Shown: positions 1 through 8,656, counted from the first letter of the stretch. The stretch: 64,000 bases of DNA from Enterobacter sp. Bisph1 (GCF_000814905.1 NZ_JXAG01000036.1:124162-188161), one strand, 5' to 3'. The notes: a model not told the origin generated them from the sequence alone. Made by a program: numbers and translations.

Positions 1-24
1 CCGATCAGTTTCGACTCTTAACAG

Positions 25-55
25 AACCCCGCTTCGGCGGGGTTTTTGCTTTTTG
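25..55 (+). terminator. Rho-independent terminator of an upstream gene
   Basis: A GC-rich hairpin (AACCCCGC, TTC loop, GCGGGGTT) is followed at once by a T-rich run (TTTTTGCTTTTTG). The T tract lies on the + strand, so it would end a transcript entering from the left edge. The rest of 56-300 holds no convincing gene. It is AT-rich and probably contains the promoter of the toxin gene that starts at 301. Confidence 0.8.
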
Positions 56-300
56 CGAGAGATGAATTACTGCCCACTCCGTTTTCTATGAAAGAATGCG
101 GCTTACCGGTCAGCTTCGACTTCTTCTAAACAATATGTTGTTCTTTTTCAGTCCATTAAGGGCGAAAATGTGACACTGGCGGTGTTCTTTAACCGAATAT
201 TAAGAAAGGGAATTTGGCTTAAATCTAATACTTGTTGTGCATGCGGGCATTGATTGTAAAATGACCACGGCGAGCATTTCCACAATAAGTAGAGGGATTT

Positions 301-1866
301 ATGACCAGATCATTGGTAAGGCTTGGGGACAAAACTACAAGTGGTGGAGAGGTCTTATCAGCTTCCTCATCGATTATTGAGGAACGAAATATTGTCTTGA
401 ATGGCGATATGGCATGGTGCCCAAAGGAAACCTGCAACGGGCTATTTCAGATAAATGGCACTGCGTACCACTTTGCGGAAGACAAACCTTGCGTAGCTAC
501 TGGGGATCGTGTGTTGTGTCACTGTAAAGACAATCAAGTGCTTGGCACGACAACAATATGGGTAGAAGATAGTCCCGAAGATCCTTTCGAGGAGCAACGC
601 AAGCGTGCAGCAGAATGGCCGATAACAAAAGCGATTGCAGCAGCGGCAGCCCTAAGTTCTATACCTGTTTTTGCGAAATCCTGTCTACGCGGTGAAGGTT
701 GCACAGACGCTGGAACAGATCAGGAATCCGTCGATAATTTTGGTTATGCAGGTTTTTACCGGGCATCACCTCAAGCGGCACAATTAAAAGAAGAATCCAT
801 CCAGCACGCGCAAGCGGCAAAGAAACATAAGCCAGCCGAACCAACATCGCCACCGGAAGATACTCACCCCTGGTATAAACGCCTCTTCAATTCCCCGGAT
901 ACAAAACAGGCCGCGGCAGCCGCAGGAATGGCTACAGCAAGAGTAGCGACAACCTCCGGGATAACTACTGGTGCAGCGACTGAAGCCGGGTATGCGGCGT
1001 TACAGCAGATTGGCGGCACTCTTTCTACCGCTGGTCGCTGGATTGCTCCCAGCCCCCCAACAGTGCTCCTCTTTGGTATGTTCTACTCGCCAAAACTTAA
1101 CAGCGGTGAGCAAGATTACATCAACAAGATGCGGCTTGAGCAGGCAGCCCAGAATAAAGAAGATGTTCCGACTCGTGTTCGCTTTCGTTGGGAAGCAGAC
1201 CAGAACGGGATGATAAGGCCGAAAGGTTTTCATGTCAGTGCCAGAGGTGGGCAGGACAAGGTTCCGGTTCGAATGCTTCAGAAGAACACCACCACCGGGA
1301 ACTATGAATTCTGGGAAGACGGCACAAGTAAGCCAACAATCATATGGACACCAGACGATCCTGGATATGTATCTCCATCCAATACCGGGAATCGGGACAA
1401 CGTATACGTCCCTCCGAGTGTACTGGTTTACCCTGAAAGTGAAATCAATAGCCCGTGGTCAACAGAAACGCCAGCACCTGGCGAGCGTCCATTCAGGGAT
1501 TATATTCTGGTACACCCAGCCGGAACATTTGACCCGATTTATGTGTACCTTAGCAAAAATCCTGATGATCCAATTTGGACAAAAACTAAGGCAGCTGCAC
1601 CAGTGGAAAATGCTTACGGTCATTGGGTCAAACATGGGCATGAATTCCAAGATAAGTCCTTCAACAACTCGAAAGAGTACGTTGATGCTACCCATGATTT
1701 TGTTAGAACACCACCCGCAGGAACGTTAACGAAAGTCCGGCAGAATGGCGACGTAATGTACTATCACCCGGCGACAAATACATTTTCCGTTAAAACAAAA
1801 GACGGCGTACCAAAGACAATGTTCAAGCCTAATGGTGGTCTTGAGTACTGGGAGAAACAAAAATGA
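301..1866 (+). CDS. PAAR-domain T6SS cargo protein with S-type pyocin domain and C-terminal nuclease-like toxin
   Basis: This 521-residue protein reads as a modular antibacterial effector. Residues about 1-85 form a PAAR-like tip domain with paired cysteines (WCPKETC, CHC). An Ala-rich hydrophobic stretch follows near 108-130. Residues about 205-400 resemble the S-type pyocin domain (VRFRWEADQNG, WTPDDPGY, YILVHPAG). The last 85 or so residues carry HWVKHGHEF, a Tyr/Asp helix and a terminal GVPKTMFKP, a pattern seen in BECR-fold ribonuclease toxins. AGAGGG precedes ATG 301. The stop overlaps the next gene by four bases, typical of a toxin-immunity pair. No T6SS structural genes are nearby, so it is an orphan cargo. 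The nuclease assignment is inferred from motifs only. Confidence 0.8.
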   Translation: MTRSLVRLGDKTTSGGEVLSASSSIIEERNIVLNGDMAWCPKETCNGLFQINGTAYHFAEDKPCVATGDRVLCHCKDNQVLGTTTIWVEDSPEDPFEEQRKRAAEWPITKAIAAAAALSSIPVFAKSCLRGEGCTDAGTDQESVDNFGYAGFYRASPQAAQLKEESIQHAQAAKKHKPAEPTSPPEDTHPWYKRLFNSPDTKQAAAAAGMATARVATTSGITTGAATEAGYAALQQIGGTLSTAGRWIAPSPPTVLLFGMFYSPKLNSGEQDYINKMRLEQAAQNKEDVPTRVRFRWEADQNGMIRPKGFHVSARGGQDKVPVRMLQKNTTTGNYEFWEDGTSKPTIIWTPDDPGYVSPSNTGNRDNVYVPPSVLVYPESEINSPWSTETPAPGERPFRDYILVHPAGTFDPIYVYLSKNPDDPIWTKTKAAAPVENAYGHWVKHGHEFQDKSFNNSKEYVDATHDFVRTPPAGTLTKVRQNGDVMYYHPATNTFSVKTKDGVPKTMFKPNGGLEYWEKQK

Positions 1867-2060
1867 CCGATTCTAAACACTCATGTCCTTGCTGTGGCCA
1901 ATATGAATTTCCCGAAGAGGGAAGCTATGAGATTTGCCCCGTATGCACCTGGGAAGATGACCCTATTCAAACAGAAGAGCCTGATTATAAAGGCGGAGCC
2001 AATGTTATGAGTTTAAACGAAGCGCGTGAAGCATTCCGTCGAGGCCGAAAAGTTAAATAA
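1863..2060 (+). CDS. CPCC-type cysteine-rich small protein, predicted immunity protein
   Basis: This is a 65-residue acidic protein. The N-terminal CPCC, a CPVCTWEDD segment and GGANVMSLNEAR match the Cys_rich_CPCC family, a presumed zinc-ribbon fold often found beside polymorphic toxins. The start codon overlaps the toxin stop (ATGA), so the two are translationally coupled. From that position I infer that it neutralises the toxin domain encoded just upstream. A strong terminator follows, which closes a two-gene unit. Confidence 0.82.
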   Translation: MTDSKHSCPCCGQYEFPEEGSYEICPVCTWEDDPIQTEEPDYKGGANVMSLNEAREAFRRGRKVK

Positions 2061-2092
2061 CATTGCTTTGCACAGGAATGCCTGATTCCATC

Positions 2093-2118
2093 GGCCAGGT
2101 TTTCCTGGCCTGTCTTTT
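2093..2118 (+). terminator. Terminator after the toxin/immunity pair
   Basis: GGCCAGG and CCTGGCC form a perfect 7-bp stem with a TTTT loop, followed by TGTCTTTTCCCC. It lies 32 bases after the immunity gene stop. Confidence 0.75.
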
Positions 2119-2246
2119 CCCCTTTGCCGCTCGGTTTATCACCGCCTCTAATAAACATAGATACAAAAAGCCCGGCAAATCTCCGCGTAAAAGCGCTACC
2201 TTAGTTATATACAGTCTTGAAACCAGCCTTCGGGAGCCGCTGTTGT

Positions 2247-3002
2247 ATGCAACAAAAAACATTGATCATTATTCAGGTGGGAGACGCCCCGGAGCCGTTG
2301 CGTGAAGCGCATGGTGATGTCCCGCACTGGTTTTGCCAGGCGATAGGTTGTTCTACCGACGACGTTGAAGTGGTTCGCGTGTTTGAAGGCGAAGCGCTGC
2401 CCGCGCCGGACGCGCGTCGGGCGGCGATTATTACCGGTTCCTGGGCGATGGTTTCTGACAGGCTTCCCTGGAGCGAAAAAACCGCCGCGTGGATCCGCGA
2501 GGCAATGGCGATAGAGATGCCGCTGTTTGGCGTCTGTTATGGTCATCAGCTGATCTCGTGGGCTTTAGGAGGCGATGTTGAATACCATCCGCAAGGGCGT
2601 GAAGCAGGTACAAAAACCGTTTACCTGAATTCGGCGGCAGCTAACGATCCGCTGCTTAGCCATCTGACTGAAAGTTTCCCTGCCCATCTTACGCACCGAC
2701 AAACGGTGACGCGCTTGCCGCAAGGCGCAGCGGTGCTGGCTTCTTCCGACCATGATAACCATCAGATTGTCCGCTACGGCTCGCGCGCAATATCGGTACA
2801 GTTCCATCCGGAAATGACGCCAGAGATCGCCCGCGATCTGCTGCGTTTGAACCGTGCAAATATTGTCAAAGAGGGCACTGATGCCGACAGTCTGGTGGCG
2901 GGTGTATTACCCGCGCCGGGTGCGGCAGAGATTCTGCGCCGCTTCGTACGCGAGGTGACCGAGCGCAACGATGGGCTGCGGCTGTCTGACGCTGCCCGGT
3001 AA
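2247..3002 (+). CDS. Class I glutamine amidotransferase domain protein
   Basis: This is a 251-residue stand-alone GATase domain of the GuaA/YfeJ type. The nucleophile elbow reads FGVCYGHQL, with the catalytic Cys near residue 106. The catalytic His-Glu is in QFHPEM near residue 188. Such proteins hydrolyse glutamine and pass ammonia to an unknown acceptor. The reading frame extends upstream to 2217, but family alignment favours the Met at 2247 (MQQKTLIII). It stands alone between two terminators. The physiological substrate is unknown. Confidence 0.82.
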   Translation: MQQKTLIIIQVGDAPEPLREAHGDVPHWFCQAIGCSTDDVEVVRVFEGEALPAPDARRAAIITGSWAMVSDRLPWSEKTAAWIREAMAIEMPLFGVCYGHQLISWALGGDVEYHPQGREAGTKTVYLNSAAANDPLLSHLTESFPAHLTHRQTVTRLPQGAAVLASSDHDNHQIVRYGSRAISVQFHPEMTPEIARDLLRLNRANIVKEGTDADSLVAGVLPAPGAAEILRRFVREVTERNDGLRLSDAAR

Positions 3003-3024
3003 GCCTTTAGTAAGGTAATAAAAT

Positions 3025-3051
3025 AAGCCCCGGTGATGTACACCGGGGCTT
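3025..3051. terminator. Bidirectional hairpin between convergent genes
   Basis: AAGCCCCGGTG and CACCGGGGCTT form an 11-bp perfect stem with a 5-base loop. It sits between the amidotransferase (+) and yhaL (-), with A/T-rich flanks on both sides. Confidence 0.7.
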
Positions 3052-3056
3052 ATGAC

Positions 3057-3212
3057 TTAGGCTAGCGCTTCTTCTTCTGCAAGACGAACTTCGGCTTCGG
3101 CAACGATAGCTTCCAGTTCTGTCAGCATCTCTTCGAAGCCGAATCGAGCCAGGGTAGGGCGAGGGATTTGCTGTGTATCGTCAATAATGACGTTAAAGGT
3201 ATTACTCATCAT
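3057..3212 (-). CDS. yhaL: YhaL family small protein
   Basis: This short gene is read directly from the sequence. It gives 51 residues from ATG 3212, or 50 from the adjacent ATG 3209. The C-terminal half (RFGFEEMLTELEAIVAEAE, then RLAEEEALA) matches the end of E. coli YhaL, while the N-terminal half differs. GTGAG lies eight bases before the first ATG. It follows yhaK on the same strand as in E. coli, within 30 bases, so the two are likely co-transcribed. The function is unknown. It is acidic and probably helical. Confidence 0.82.
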   Translation of the reverse strand: MMSNTFNVIIDDTQQIPRPTLARFGFEEMLTELEAIVAEAEVRLAEEEALA

Positions 3213-3237
3213 TTTATATACTCACTTAATGCAACTA

Positions 3238-3939
3238 TCACACGGGTAAATCTATCAGCAAAGCGCGAAGCGGCGTATCGGCGACCAGCGTTATGTTAGC
3301 TTCGTCACGAATAAACGCACCGTCACCGCATGTTAACGCTTCTTTGCCTTCTCCGTCAGTTACGGCATGTACCGTACCGTGGATAGACTGCAAATAAGCA
3401 CGCGGGCCATGCAGCTGAATTTGTAACGCTTCTCCTTTTGCCAGCTCAATATGATGCAGCCACACTTGCTGGCGAAGCTGCAGACTTCCCTCGCTACCGT
3501 CAGGGGAAGCCAGCAGCTGCTGTGATGCATCAGAAATAGTCATCTTTTGCACCGGCGGGTTTTCCCGTTCCGGGCACGCATCCAGCCAGATCTGCATCCG
3601 CGTTAACGACTTATCTTTGCTTAAATTATGTTCGCTATAGCTGATGCCCGGCTGGGTAGCTATCAGCAGCGCTTCACCGGCTTTCGCCTGAACATGATTG
3701 CCCTCGCTGTTGCGGTATTCCGCTTCACCTTCCAGAATCAGGTTCAGAATGTCCACTTTCGGATAGGTGCGTGGCTGGAACGAAGCGCCAGGCGCAAGCA
3801 CTTCCTGATTCAGTACGCGCAGGGAGGCATAGCCGAGCAATTTCGGGTCAAAGTAATGTCCAAAAGAAAAGGTGTAGCGGGCCTGAAGCCAGCCGAAGTC
3901 AGCTTGTCCGCATTGTTTTGCAGTACGGGTTGTAATCAT
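3238..3939 (-). CDS. yhaK: Pirin-like bicupin YhaK
   Basis: The 233-residue length equals E. coli YhaK. Pirin-family features include FSFGHYFDP near residue 25, the N-terminal cupin core (PKVDILNLILEGEAEY) and a second cupin around residues 140-225. YhaK is described as a cytosolic, redox-sensitive bicupin of unknown substrate. It diverges from the LysR gene yhaJ across about 105 bases, the usual layout for a LysR regulator and its target. Confidence 0.95.
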   Translation of the reverse strand: MITTRTAKQCGQADFGWLQARYTFSFGHYFDPKLLGYASLRVLNQEVLAPGASFQPRTYPKVDILNLILEGEAEYRNSEGNHVQAKAGEALLIATQPGISYSEHNLSKDKSLTRMQIWLDACPERENPPVQKMTISDASQQLLASPDGSEGSLQLRQQVWLHHIELAKGEALQIQLHGPRAYLQSIHGTVHAVTDGEGKEALTCGDGAFIRDEANITLVADTPLRALLIDLPV

Positions 3940-4044
3940 AATGGTTGACCTCTCTTTGCTTAAAACAATGTTAAAGGTATGGACGCTGCATTGTTAGCCA
4001 GATATTCTGCCCGGTATGTTCAAATTTCCTGAATGAGAACGCTT

Positions 4045-4941
4045 ATGGCTAAAGAAAGGGCGCTGACGCTGGAAGCGTTACGCGTGATGGATGCAATTGA
4101 CCGTCGCGGCAGCTTCGCTGCGGCAGCGGACGAGCTGGGACGGGTGCCTTCTGCCCTCAGCTACACTATGCAAAAACTTGAAGAAGAACTGGATGTGGTG
4201 CTGTTTGACCGCTCCGGGCACCGCACCAAATTTACTAACGTCGGGCGAATGCTGCTGGAGCGTGGACGCGTGCTGCTGGAAGCCGCCGATAAGCTCACAA
4301 CCGATGCTGAAGCGCTGGCGCGCGGCTGGGAAACCCATTTGACACTGGTGACGGAAGCGCTGGTACCGACGGTTAAGCTATTTCCGTTGGTGGAGCGGCT
4401 GGCGGCAAAAGCCAACACGCAGTTATCAGTCATTACTGAAGTGCTGGCCGGGGCGTGGGAGCGGCTGGAGCAGGGGCGCGCCGATATCGTAATTGCGCCG
4501 GATATGCATTTTCGCTCCTCGTCCGAAATCAACTCGCGCAAACTCTATTCGGTAATGAACGTCTACGTGGCCGCGCCGGATCACCCTATTCATCAGGAAC
4601 CGGAACCGCTGTCGGAAGTGACGCGCGTGAAGTACCGCGGCGTCGCCGTTGCGGACACTGCGCGTGAACGTCCGGTGCTGACGGTGCAGCTGCTGGATAA
4701 ACAGCCGAGGCTGACGGTAAGTACTATCGAAGATAAACGTCAGGCGCTGTTATCCGGCCTGGGGGTGGCGACCATGCCCTGGCCGCTGGTCGAAGAGGAT
4801 ATTGCCGCAGGCCGCTTGCGCGTGGTAAGCCCGGAATACACCAGCCAGGTGGATATTATTATGGCCTGGCGGCGAGATAGCATGGGCGAAGCGAAAGCCT
4901 GGTGTTTACGGGAAATCCCGAAGCTGTTTGCCGGTAAGTGA
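4045..4941 (+). CDS. yhaJ: LysR-type transcriptional regulator YhaJ
   Basis: This is a 298-residue LysR protein. The N-terminal winged HTH (ALRVMDAIDRRGSFAAAADE) is followed by an effector-binding domain. The frame opens at 4033, but MAKERALTLEALRV from 4045 matches the E. coli start. YhaJ is known to respond to aromatic compounds related to dinitrotoluene and to activate yqjF, which also lies in this window (6506-6898). In pathogenic E. coli it also influences virulence genes. It diverges from yhaK. Confidence 0.95.
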   Translation: MAKERALTLEALRVMDAIDRRGSFAAAADELGRVPSALSYTMQKLEEELDVVLFDRSGHRTKFTNVGRMLLERGRVLLEAADKLTTDAEALARGWETHLTLVTEALVPTVKLFPLVERLAAKANTQLSVITEVLAGAWERLEQGRADIVIAPDMHFRSSSEINSRKLYSVMNVYVAAPDHPIHQEPEPLSEVTRVKYRGVAVADTARERPVLTVQLLDKQPRLTVSTIEDKRQALLSGLGVATMPWPLVEEDIAAGRLRVVSPEYTSQVDIIMAWRRDSMGEAKAWCLREIPKLFAGK

Positions 4942-4973
4942 ATCCTGCAGCCAGCGCTGTGGCTCCGGGGGTT

Positions 4974-5321
4974 TTACAGGAAAGCTTTCGGCTGTGGGCC
5001 GAAAAGATTTTCTTGCCGTGTACCGTGCTGGCTGTAAAACGCCAGCAGCATCAGCCAGCCAATAACCGGAAACAGCAGCAGCAACAGCCAGCGCCAGCTT
5101 CGGTTTGTATCGTGCAGGCGGCGCACCTGCACCGCCAGCCCCGGCACGAGCACCAGCAGGGCATACAGCAGGCTTAAAATATGCCAGCCAACAATCTTGT
5201 CGACCACATACAGCACGCCAAAGAGAACGGTATTGACCAGCGTGAACATCCAGAACTCGCGGCGATGCGCGCGCCCGTCGAAGGTCGCGTAGTTTCTCAA
5301 TACCCTAAAATACCAGTCCAT
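4974..5321 (-). CDS. yhaH: DUF805 inner-membrane protein, YhaH-like
   Basis: This is a 115-residue DUF805 protein with three hydrophobic segments and the signature VRRLHDTNRSWRW between segments two and three. It begins MDWYFRVLRNYATF, closest to YhaH. ATG 5321 has GAGG six bases upstream; the frame also contains a TTG two codons earlier that lacks a ribosome site. E. coli has yhaH and yhaI in tandem here, but only one copy is visible. Its function in the membrane is unknown. Confidence 0.88.
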   Translation of the reverse strand: MDWYFRVLRNYATFDGRAHRREFWMFTLVNTVLFGVLYVVDKIVGWHILSLLYALLVLVPGLAVQVRRLHDTNRSWRWLLLLLFPVIGWLMLLAFYSQHGTRQENLFGPQPKAFL

Positions 5322-5445
5322 TCTCAACCTCGGTCAACGGTCAATTCGTTGTTTTCTAAACAATCCCTGTAAGAATAGACGGCAAAAATACAAAGCGAGA
5401 ACCCGCAGAGAAATAATTTGGGCGCGAGAACACGCGCCCGTGATA

Positions 5446-6432
5446 TCAGGCGAAACGCAGATCGCGCCCGTGGGGTTCATCCAGATCCTGCCACGGCCCG
5501 ATAGAGATAATGCCGGTCGGGTTAATGGTCTTGTGGCTGCGGTAGTAGTGGTTGCGGATATGGGCAAAATCAACGGTTTCGGCGATGCCCGGCGTCTGGT
5601 AAATGTCGCGCAGAAAGCCGTGCAAATTGAGGTAATCGCTAATGCGGTGTTTGTCGCACTTAAAGTGGGTGACATACACCGGATCAAAACGAATAAGCGT
5701 CGTCCACAGGCGGATATCCGCTTCCGTTAAGCGATCGCCGGTCAAATAGCGGTGCTGGCCGAGAATTTGTTCGAGGCGTTCCAGTGCGTTAAAGACATTG
5801 ACTACCGCATCGTCGTAAGCCTGCTGGCTGGTGGCGAAACCGGCTTTATAGACGCCGTTATTAACGTTGTCGTAGATCCAGCCGTTCAGCTCATCAATTT
5901 TTTCACGCAGCTGGGGCGGATAGTAATCACCGGCTTTCGCGCCCAGGCCATCAAAGGCAGTATTGAACATGCGAATAATTTCCGCCGATTCATTACTGAC
6001 AATGGTGTGATTCTTTTTATCCCACAGCACGGGAACCGTGACGCGGCCGGTGTAGTTAGGGTCGGCGTGGAGATAGAGCTGATAGAGGAATTCGTGCTGA
6101 TAGAGCGTGTCGCCCGTCGCGGCCGGGAAATCATCGTCAAATGTCCAGCCATTCTCCAGCATAATTGGGCTGACCACGGAAACCGAAATAAAGGGTTCGA
6201 GCCCTTTTAAGGTACGCAGGAGAAGCGTACGGTGCGCCCACGGACAGGCGAGTGAAACATACAGATGATAACGATCTTTTTCGGCGGCAAAGCCACCTTC
6301 GCCAGACGGTCCGGGCGCGCCATCGGCGGTGAGCCAGTTGCGAAACGCCGATACCGAGCGCTGAAAACGTCCTCCGGTGGATTTGGTATCGTACCAGGTG
6401 TCGTGCCAGACGCCGTCAATCAGTTGTCCCAT
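5446..6432 (-). CDS. yqjG: Glutathionyl-hydroquinone reductase YqjG
   Basis: The 328-residue length equals E. coli YqjG. The catalytic cysteine lies in YVSLACPWAHRT near residue 63, and the glutathione-binding ESAEI motif and a C-terminal all-helical GST domain are present. This Xi-class enzyme reduces S-glutathionyl-hydroquinones in the cytoplasm. The frame opens at 6483, but ATG 6432 is preceded by AGGAGG and gives the conserved MGQLIDGVWHDTWYDTK. The adjacent yqjF on the same strand is also tied to quinone or aromatic stress. Confidence 0.96.
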   Translation of the reverse strand: MGQLIDGVWHDTWYDTKSTGGRFQRSVSAFRNWLTADGAPGPSGEGGFAAEKDRYHLYVSLACPWAHRTLLLRTLKGLEPFISVSVVSPIMLENGWTFDDDFPAATGDTLYQHEFLYQLYLHADPNYTGRVTVPVLWDKKNHTIVSNESAEIIRMFNTAFDGLGAKAGDYYPPQLREKIDELNGWIYDNVNNGVYKAGFATSQQAYDDAVVNVFNALERLEQILGQHRYLTGDRLTEADIRLWTTLIRFDPVYVTHFKCDKHRISDYLNLHGFLRDIYQTPGIAETVDFAHIRNHYYRSHKTINPTGIISIGPWQDLDEPHGRDLRFA

Positions 6433-6455
6433 TTTTTCCTCCTTCTGCATAGCAA

Positions 6456-6479
6456 AAGCGAGGAGTAATCTCCTCGCTT
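6456..6479 (-). terminator. Terminator between yqjF and yqjG
   Basis: AAGCGAGGAG and CTCCTCGCTT form a 10-bp stem with a 4-base loop, followed on the minus strand by TTTTGC. It probably limits read-through from yqjF into yqjG. Confidence 0.65.
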
Positions 6480-6505
6480 GCATCTCTTCACTCAGTATAG
6501 AGCGC

Positions 6506-6898
6506 TTACCATTTTTTATTCAGAACGCGGTCGATACTGATAGCGCCCGGACCGGTGATACCCAGCAGCAGGAAGCCGCCAGCGATGGTCAGGTTTTTCA
6601 TAAACATCAGCGAATTGACGCCTTCAGCAAAGTTGCTGTGGAAGATAAACGCGGTCAGCAGGGTGAAGCCCGCGGTAAACAGCGCCGTAGTACGGGTCAG
6701 GAAACCGAACAGAATCGCCAGACCGCCACCAAACTCAAGAAGAATTGTTAACGGCAGGAAGAACCCCGGGACGCCCATTGCTTCCATATATTGCTGGGTG
6801 CCTGCATAACCGGTAATTTTGCCCCAGCCGGCGACGATAAACAGAATCGGCATCAGAATACGAGCAACGAGGAAACCAACATCTTCTAATTTTTTCAT
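6506..6898 (-). CDS. yqjF: DoxX family inner-membrane protein YqjF
   Basis: This is a 130-residue DoxX/SURF4-type membrane protein with four predicted helices, nearly identical to E. coli YqjF (ILMPILFIVAGWGKITGY, EFGGGLAILFGFLTR). In E. coli its promoter is activated by YhaJ in response to dinitrotoluene breakdown products, and it is proposed to act on quinone-like compounds. The 216-base region upstream (6899-7114) would hold the YhaJ-responsive promoter. Confidence 0.95.
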   Translation of the reverse strand: MKKLEDVGFLVARILMPILFIVAGWGKITGYAGTQQYMEAMGVPGFFLPLTILLEFGGGLAILFGFLTRTTALFTAGFTLLTAFIFHSNFAEGVNSLMFMKNLTIAGGFLLLGITGPGAISIDRVLNKKW

Positions 6899-7066
6899 CT
6901 TTCTCTCCAGGAAACCACAATAGCGGCTAACAGTAAATTGTCCGCAATTACGGGCGGATGCCGCGTTATTGCTGTCGATGGAGAGGATAGTAATCGTGAC
7001 GGGAAAAGATTGTTAGCAAGGAAAACTGTCGAAATTATTCAAAAAAACTGAGCATATAAAAAACAA

Positions 7067-7092
7067 ACGGGCGATAAGTGATTATCGCCCGT
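7067..7092 (-). terminator. Terminator after yqjDEK
   Basis: ACGGGCGATAA and TTATCGCCCGT form an 11-bp stem with a 4-base loop, followed on the minus strand by TTTGTTTTTT. It lies 22 bases past the yqjK stop. Confidence 0.85.
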
Positions 7093-7114
7093 AAATGCCG
7101 TGCCGCGAGAACGT

Positions 7115-7405
7115 TTAGCGCGGTGCGTTGAGTGTGGTTTTCACTAAGCGCCACAAGCTCCACGCACCCAGACCGCGTTTGGCCCAGCGCATTAACATAT
7201 TGGGATGGCGTACCGTCCAGATTGCCATCGCGCTGCTGCCTACCAGCGCCCATGAGCGCAGGCTAAGCAGGGTGTTCCAGCCGCGATCGTAAGCGCCGGT
7301 TGACTCCAGCCAGTCGCGGCGACCGGCGGTGAGATCCAGACGCTGCTGTTGGATCTCACTGAGTAAACGCGCTTTACGCTTTAGACGTTCCGCTTTGCCG
7401 CTCAC
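7115..7405 (-). CDS. yqjK: YqjK family protein
   Basis: This is a 96-residue basic protein. An N-terminal coiled helix (ERLKRKARLLSEIQQQRLDL) precedes one hydrophobic segment (SWALVGSSAMAIWTV), and the whole resembles E. coli YqjK. It overlaps the yqjE stop by four bases, so it is translationally coupled in the yqjD-yqjE-yqjK unit. The function is unknown. Confidence 0.93.
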   Translation of the reverse strand: MSGKAERLKRKARLLSEIQQQRLDLTAGRRDWLESTGAYDRGWNTLLSLRSWALVGSSAMAIWTVRHPNMLMRWAKRGLGAWSLWRLVKTTLNAPR

Positions 7406-7797
7406 TTATCTTCCTCCAGCAAGGCGCGGTCGTTTGCCAGCTCCTGGCGAGTATGGCGCAGAAACGTCGAGGCTCGCGATTTGCGCAATGTCCAGATGCC
7501 GCCAATTAATGCCAGCACCAGCAATACGACAGTGGTTGCAATCATCGCGTTCAGGCGATATTGCGGATCGATGGCCCAGATAATCAGGACCATCAGGCTC
7601 ATTAGGCCAAATGCGGCGAAAAGCATGGTCAGCCCCACCATAAGCAGCAGCTGGAATAAGTTCGCTTTCTCTTCTTCCAGCTCGACAACTGCCAGCCGCA
7701 GGCGGGTTTCGACCATTTCCACAAGGATAGTCACAATGCGTTGACCTATTCCGAGTACGCTTTTGCCCGGCCCTTGCGCGTGTCGTGACTCCATCAT
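7402..7797 (-). CDS. yqjE: Phage holin superfamily III / YqjE inner-membrane protein
   Basis: This is a 131-residue protein with a conserved amphipathic N-terminal half (VEMVETRLRLAVVELEEEKA), two adjacent transmembrane helices (about 47-67 and 76-100) and a charged C-terminus. It belongs to the YqjE/actinobacterial holin-X family and matches E. coli YqjE. Two ATG codons lie in tandem (7797, 7794). It sits in an operon with yqjD upstream and yqjK downstream. No enzymatic role is known. Confidence 0.93.
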   Translation of the reverse strand: MMESRHAQGPGKSVLGIGQRIVTILVEMVETRLRLAVVELEEEKANLFQLLLMVGLTMLFAAFGLMSLMVLIIWAIDPQYRLNAMIATTVVLLVLALIGGIWTLRKSRASTFLRHTRQELANDRALLEEDK

Positions 7798-7798
7798 A

Positions 7799-8101
7799 TT
7801 AACGACGCGACAGCAGCACGCCCAGCATCACGCCTGCGGCGGCGGCGATACCTACGCTGGCCCACGGATTATCGCGCACATACTCATCGGTACGCTCTGC
7901 CGCTTCACGGGTTTGACGAGCCAGCGCATCGCCGGTTTCGCCCAGACGATGGCGGCTTTCGCGCAGCGCCTGTTCCGCTTTGGTACGTAATTTACTCAGC
8001 TCTTCCTTCGACTTATCACTGGAATTGCTCAGCACTTCTTCCAGCGTATCCGCCAGGGATTTCAGTTCAGCGCGCAAATGATCAGAATTATCTTTCGACA
8101 T
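7799..8101 (-). CDS. yqjD: YqjD/ElaB family ribosome-associated membrane-anchored protein
   Basis: This is a 100-residue protein with a long N-terminal amphipathic region, the conserved RTDEYVRDNPWASVGIAAAAG and a single C-terminal membrane helix ending LLSRR. Family members are tail-anchored in the inner membrane and bind ribosomes in stationary phase, which fits growth arrest. In E. coli the family is RpoS-dependent. It is the first gene of yqjDEK and ends one base before the yqjE frame. Confidence 0.95.
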   Translation of the reverse strand: MSKDNSDHLRAELKSLADTLEEVLSNSSDKSKEELSKLRTKAEQALRESRHRLGETGDALARQTREAAERTDEYVRDNPWASVGIAAAAGVMLGVLLSRR

Positions 8102-8139
8102 AATTTTCTCCGGCTAAGTGAGTGGTTATTTCCATAAAG

Positions 8140-8508
8140 TCAGTAGTCACGCGCCTCAAGGACTTTCAACTCTTGTTGTGCCTCTTTTAGCTTGTGCTCG
8201 CGTTTGCTCATTTTTTCCGCATCGCCTTTTTGCTTCGCCTCGTTGAACTCACGGCGGCGCTCGGCAACCTCTGCTTTCTGTTCGGCAATTTTTTTCTGAT
8301 GGGCGGCGCGCAGCTTCGTGTCGGAGCAATTGGCGCGCACTTCCCGTAGCGCCTTGTTTAACCCGTTGATCCGGCTCTGATTGTTATGCTTCTCGGCATA
8401 GCTGATTTCGCGTTGGATCTCGTGTTCTTTTTCCTGGCACGGCGATGCCGCGTGAGAAAATGCGCTCACAGAAAGGAGAGCCAGCGCCAGTGCGATGCGG
8501 TTGTTCAT
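8140..8508 (-). CDS. yqjC: DUF1090 periplasmic protein YqjC
   Basis: This is a 122-residue protein with a cleavable signal peptide (MNNRIALALALLSVSAFSHA, cut before ASPC) and a Lys/Glu-rich helical body. Two cysteines are present (ASPCQEK and RANCSD). The frame opens at 8568, but only the Met at 8508 starts a signal peptide. It matches E. coli YqjC, a periplasmic protein of unknown role often linked to acid or osmotic stress. Confidence 0.93.
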   Translation of the reverse strand: MNNRIALALALLSVSAFSHAASPCQEKEHEIQREISYAEKHNNQSRINGLNKALREVRANCSDTKLRAAHQKKIAEQKAEVAERRREFNEAKQKGDAEKMSKREHKLKEAQQELKVLEARDY

Positions 8509-8656
8509 CTTCGAGAACCTTCCATTGTTGACCGACGAAACGAAAGTGACGCCAGCGTCCAGTGACATTAAGTGAAATGTGGTTCCGTGTACTCAAGCAT
8601 AGTAAGTAAACGGCTAAACACCAAAGTAAGTGAAAAGATTCAGAATCCTGGAAAGG

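Noticed and set aside
1-125. Imperfect 20-base direct repeat (1-20 and 106-125, CCGRTCAGYTTCGACTYTT-like)
   Set aside because: It is short and at the window edge, so its context cannot be judged. It may be a small duplication.
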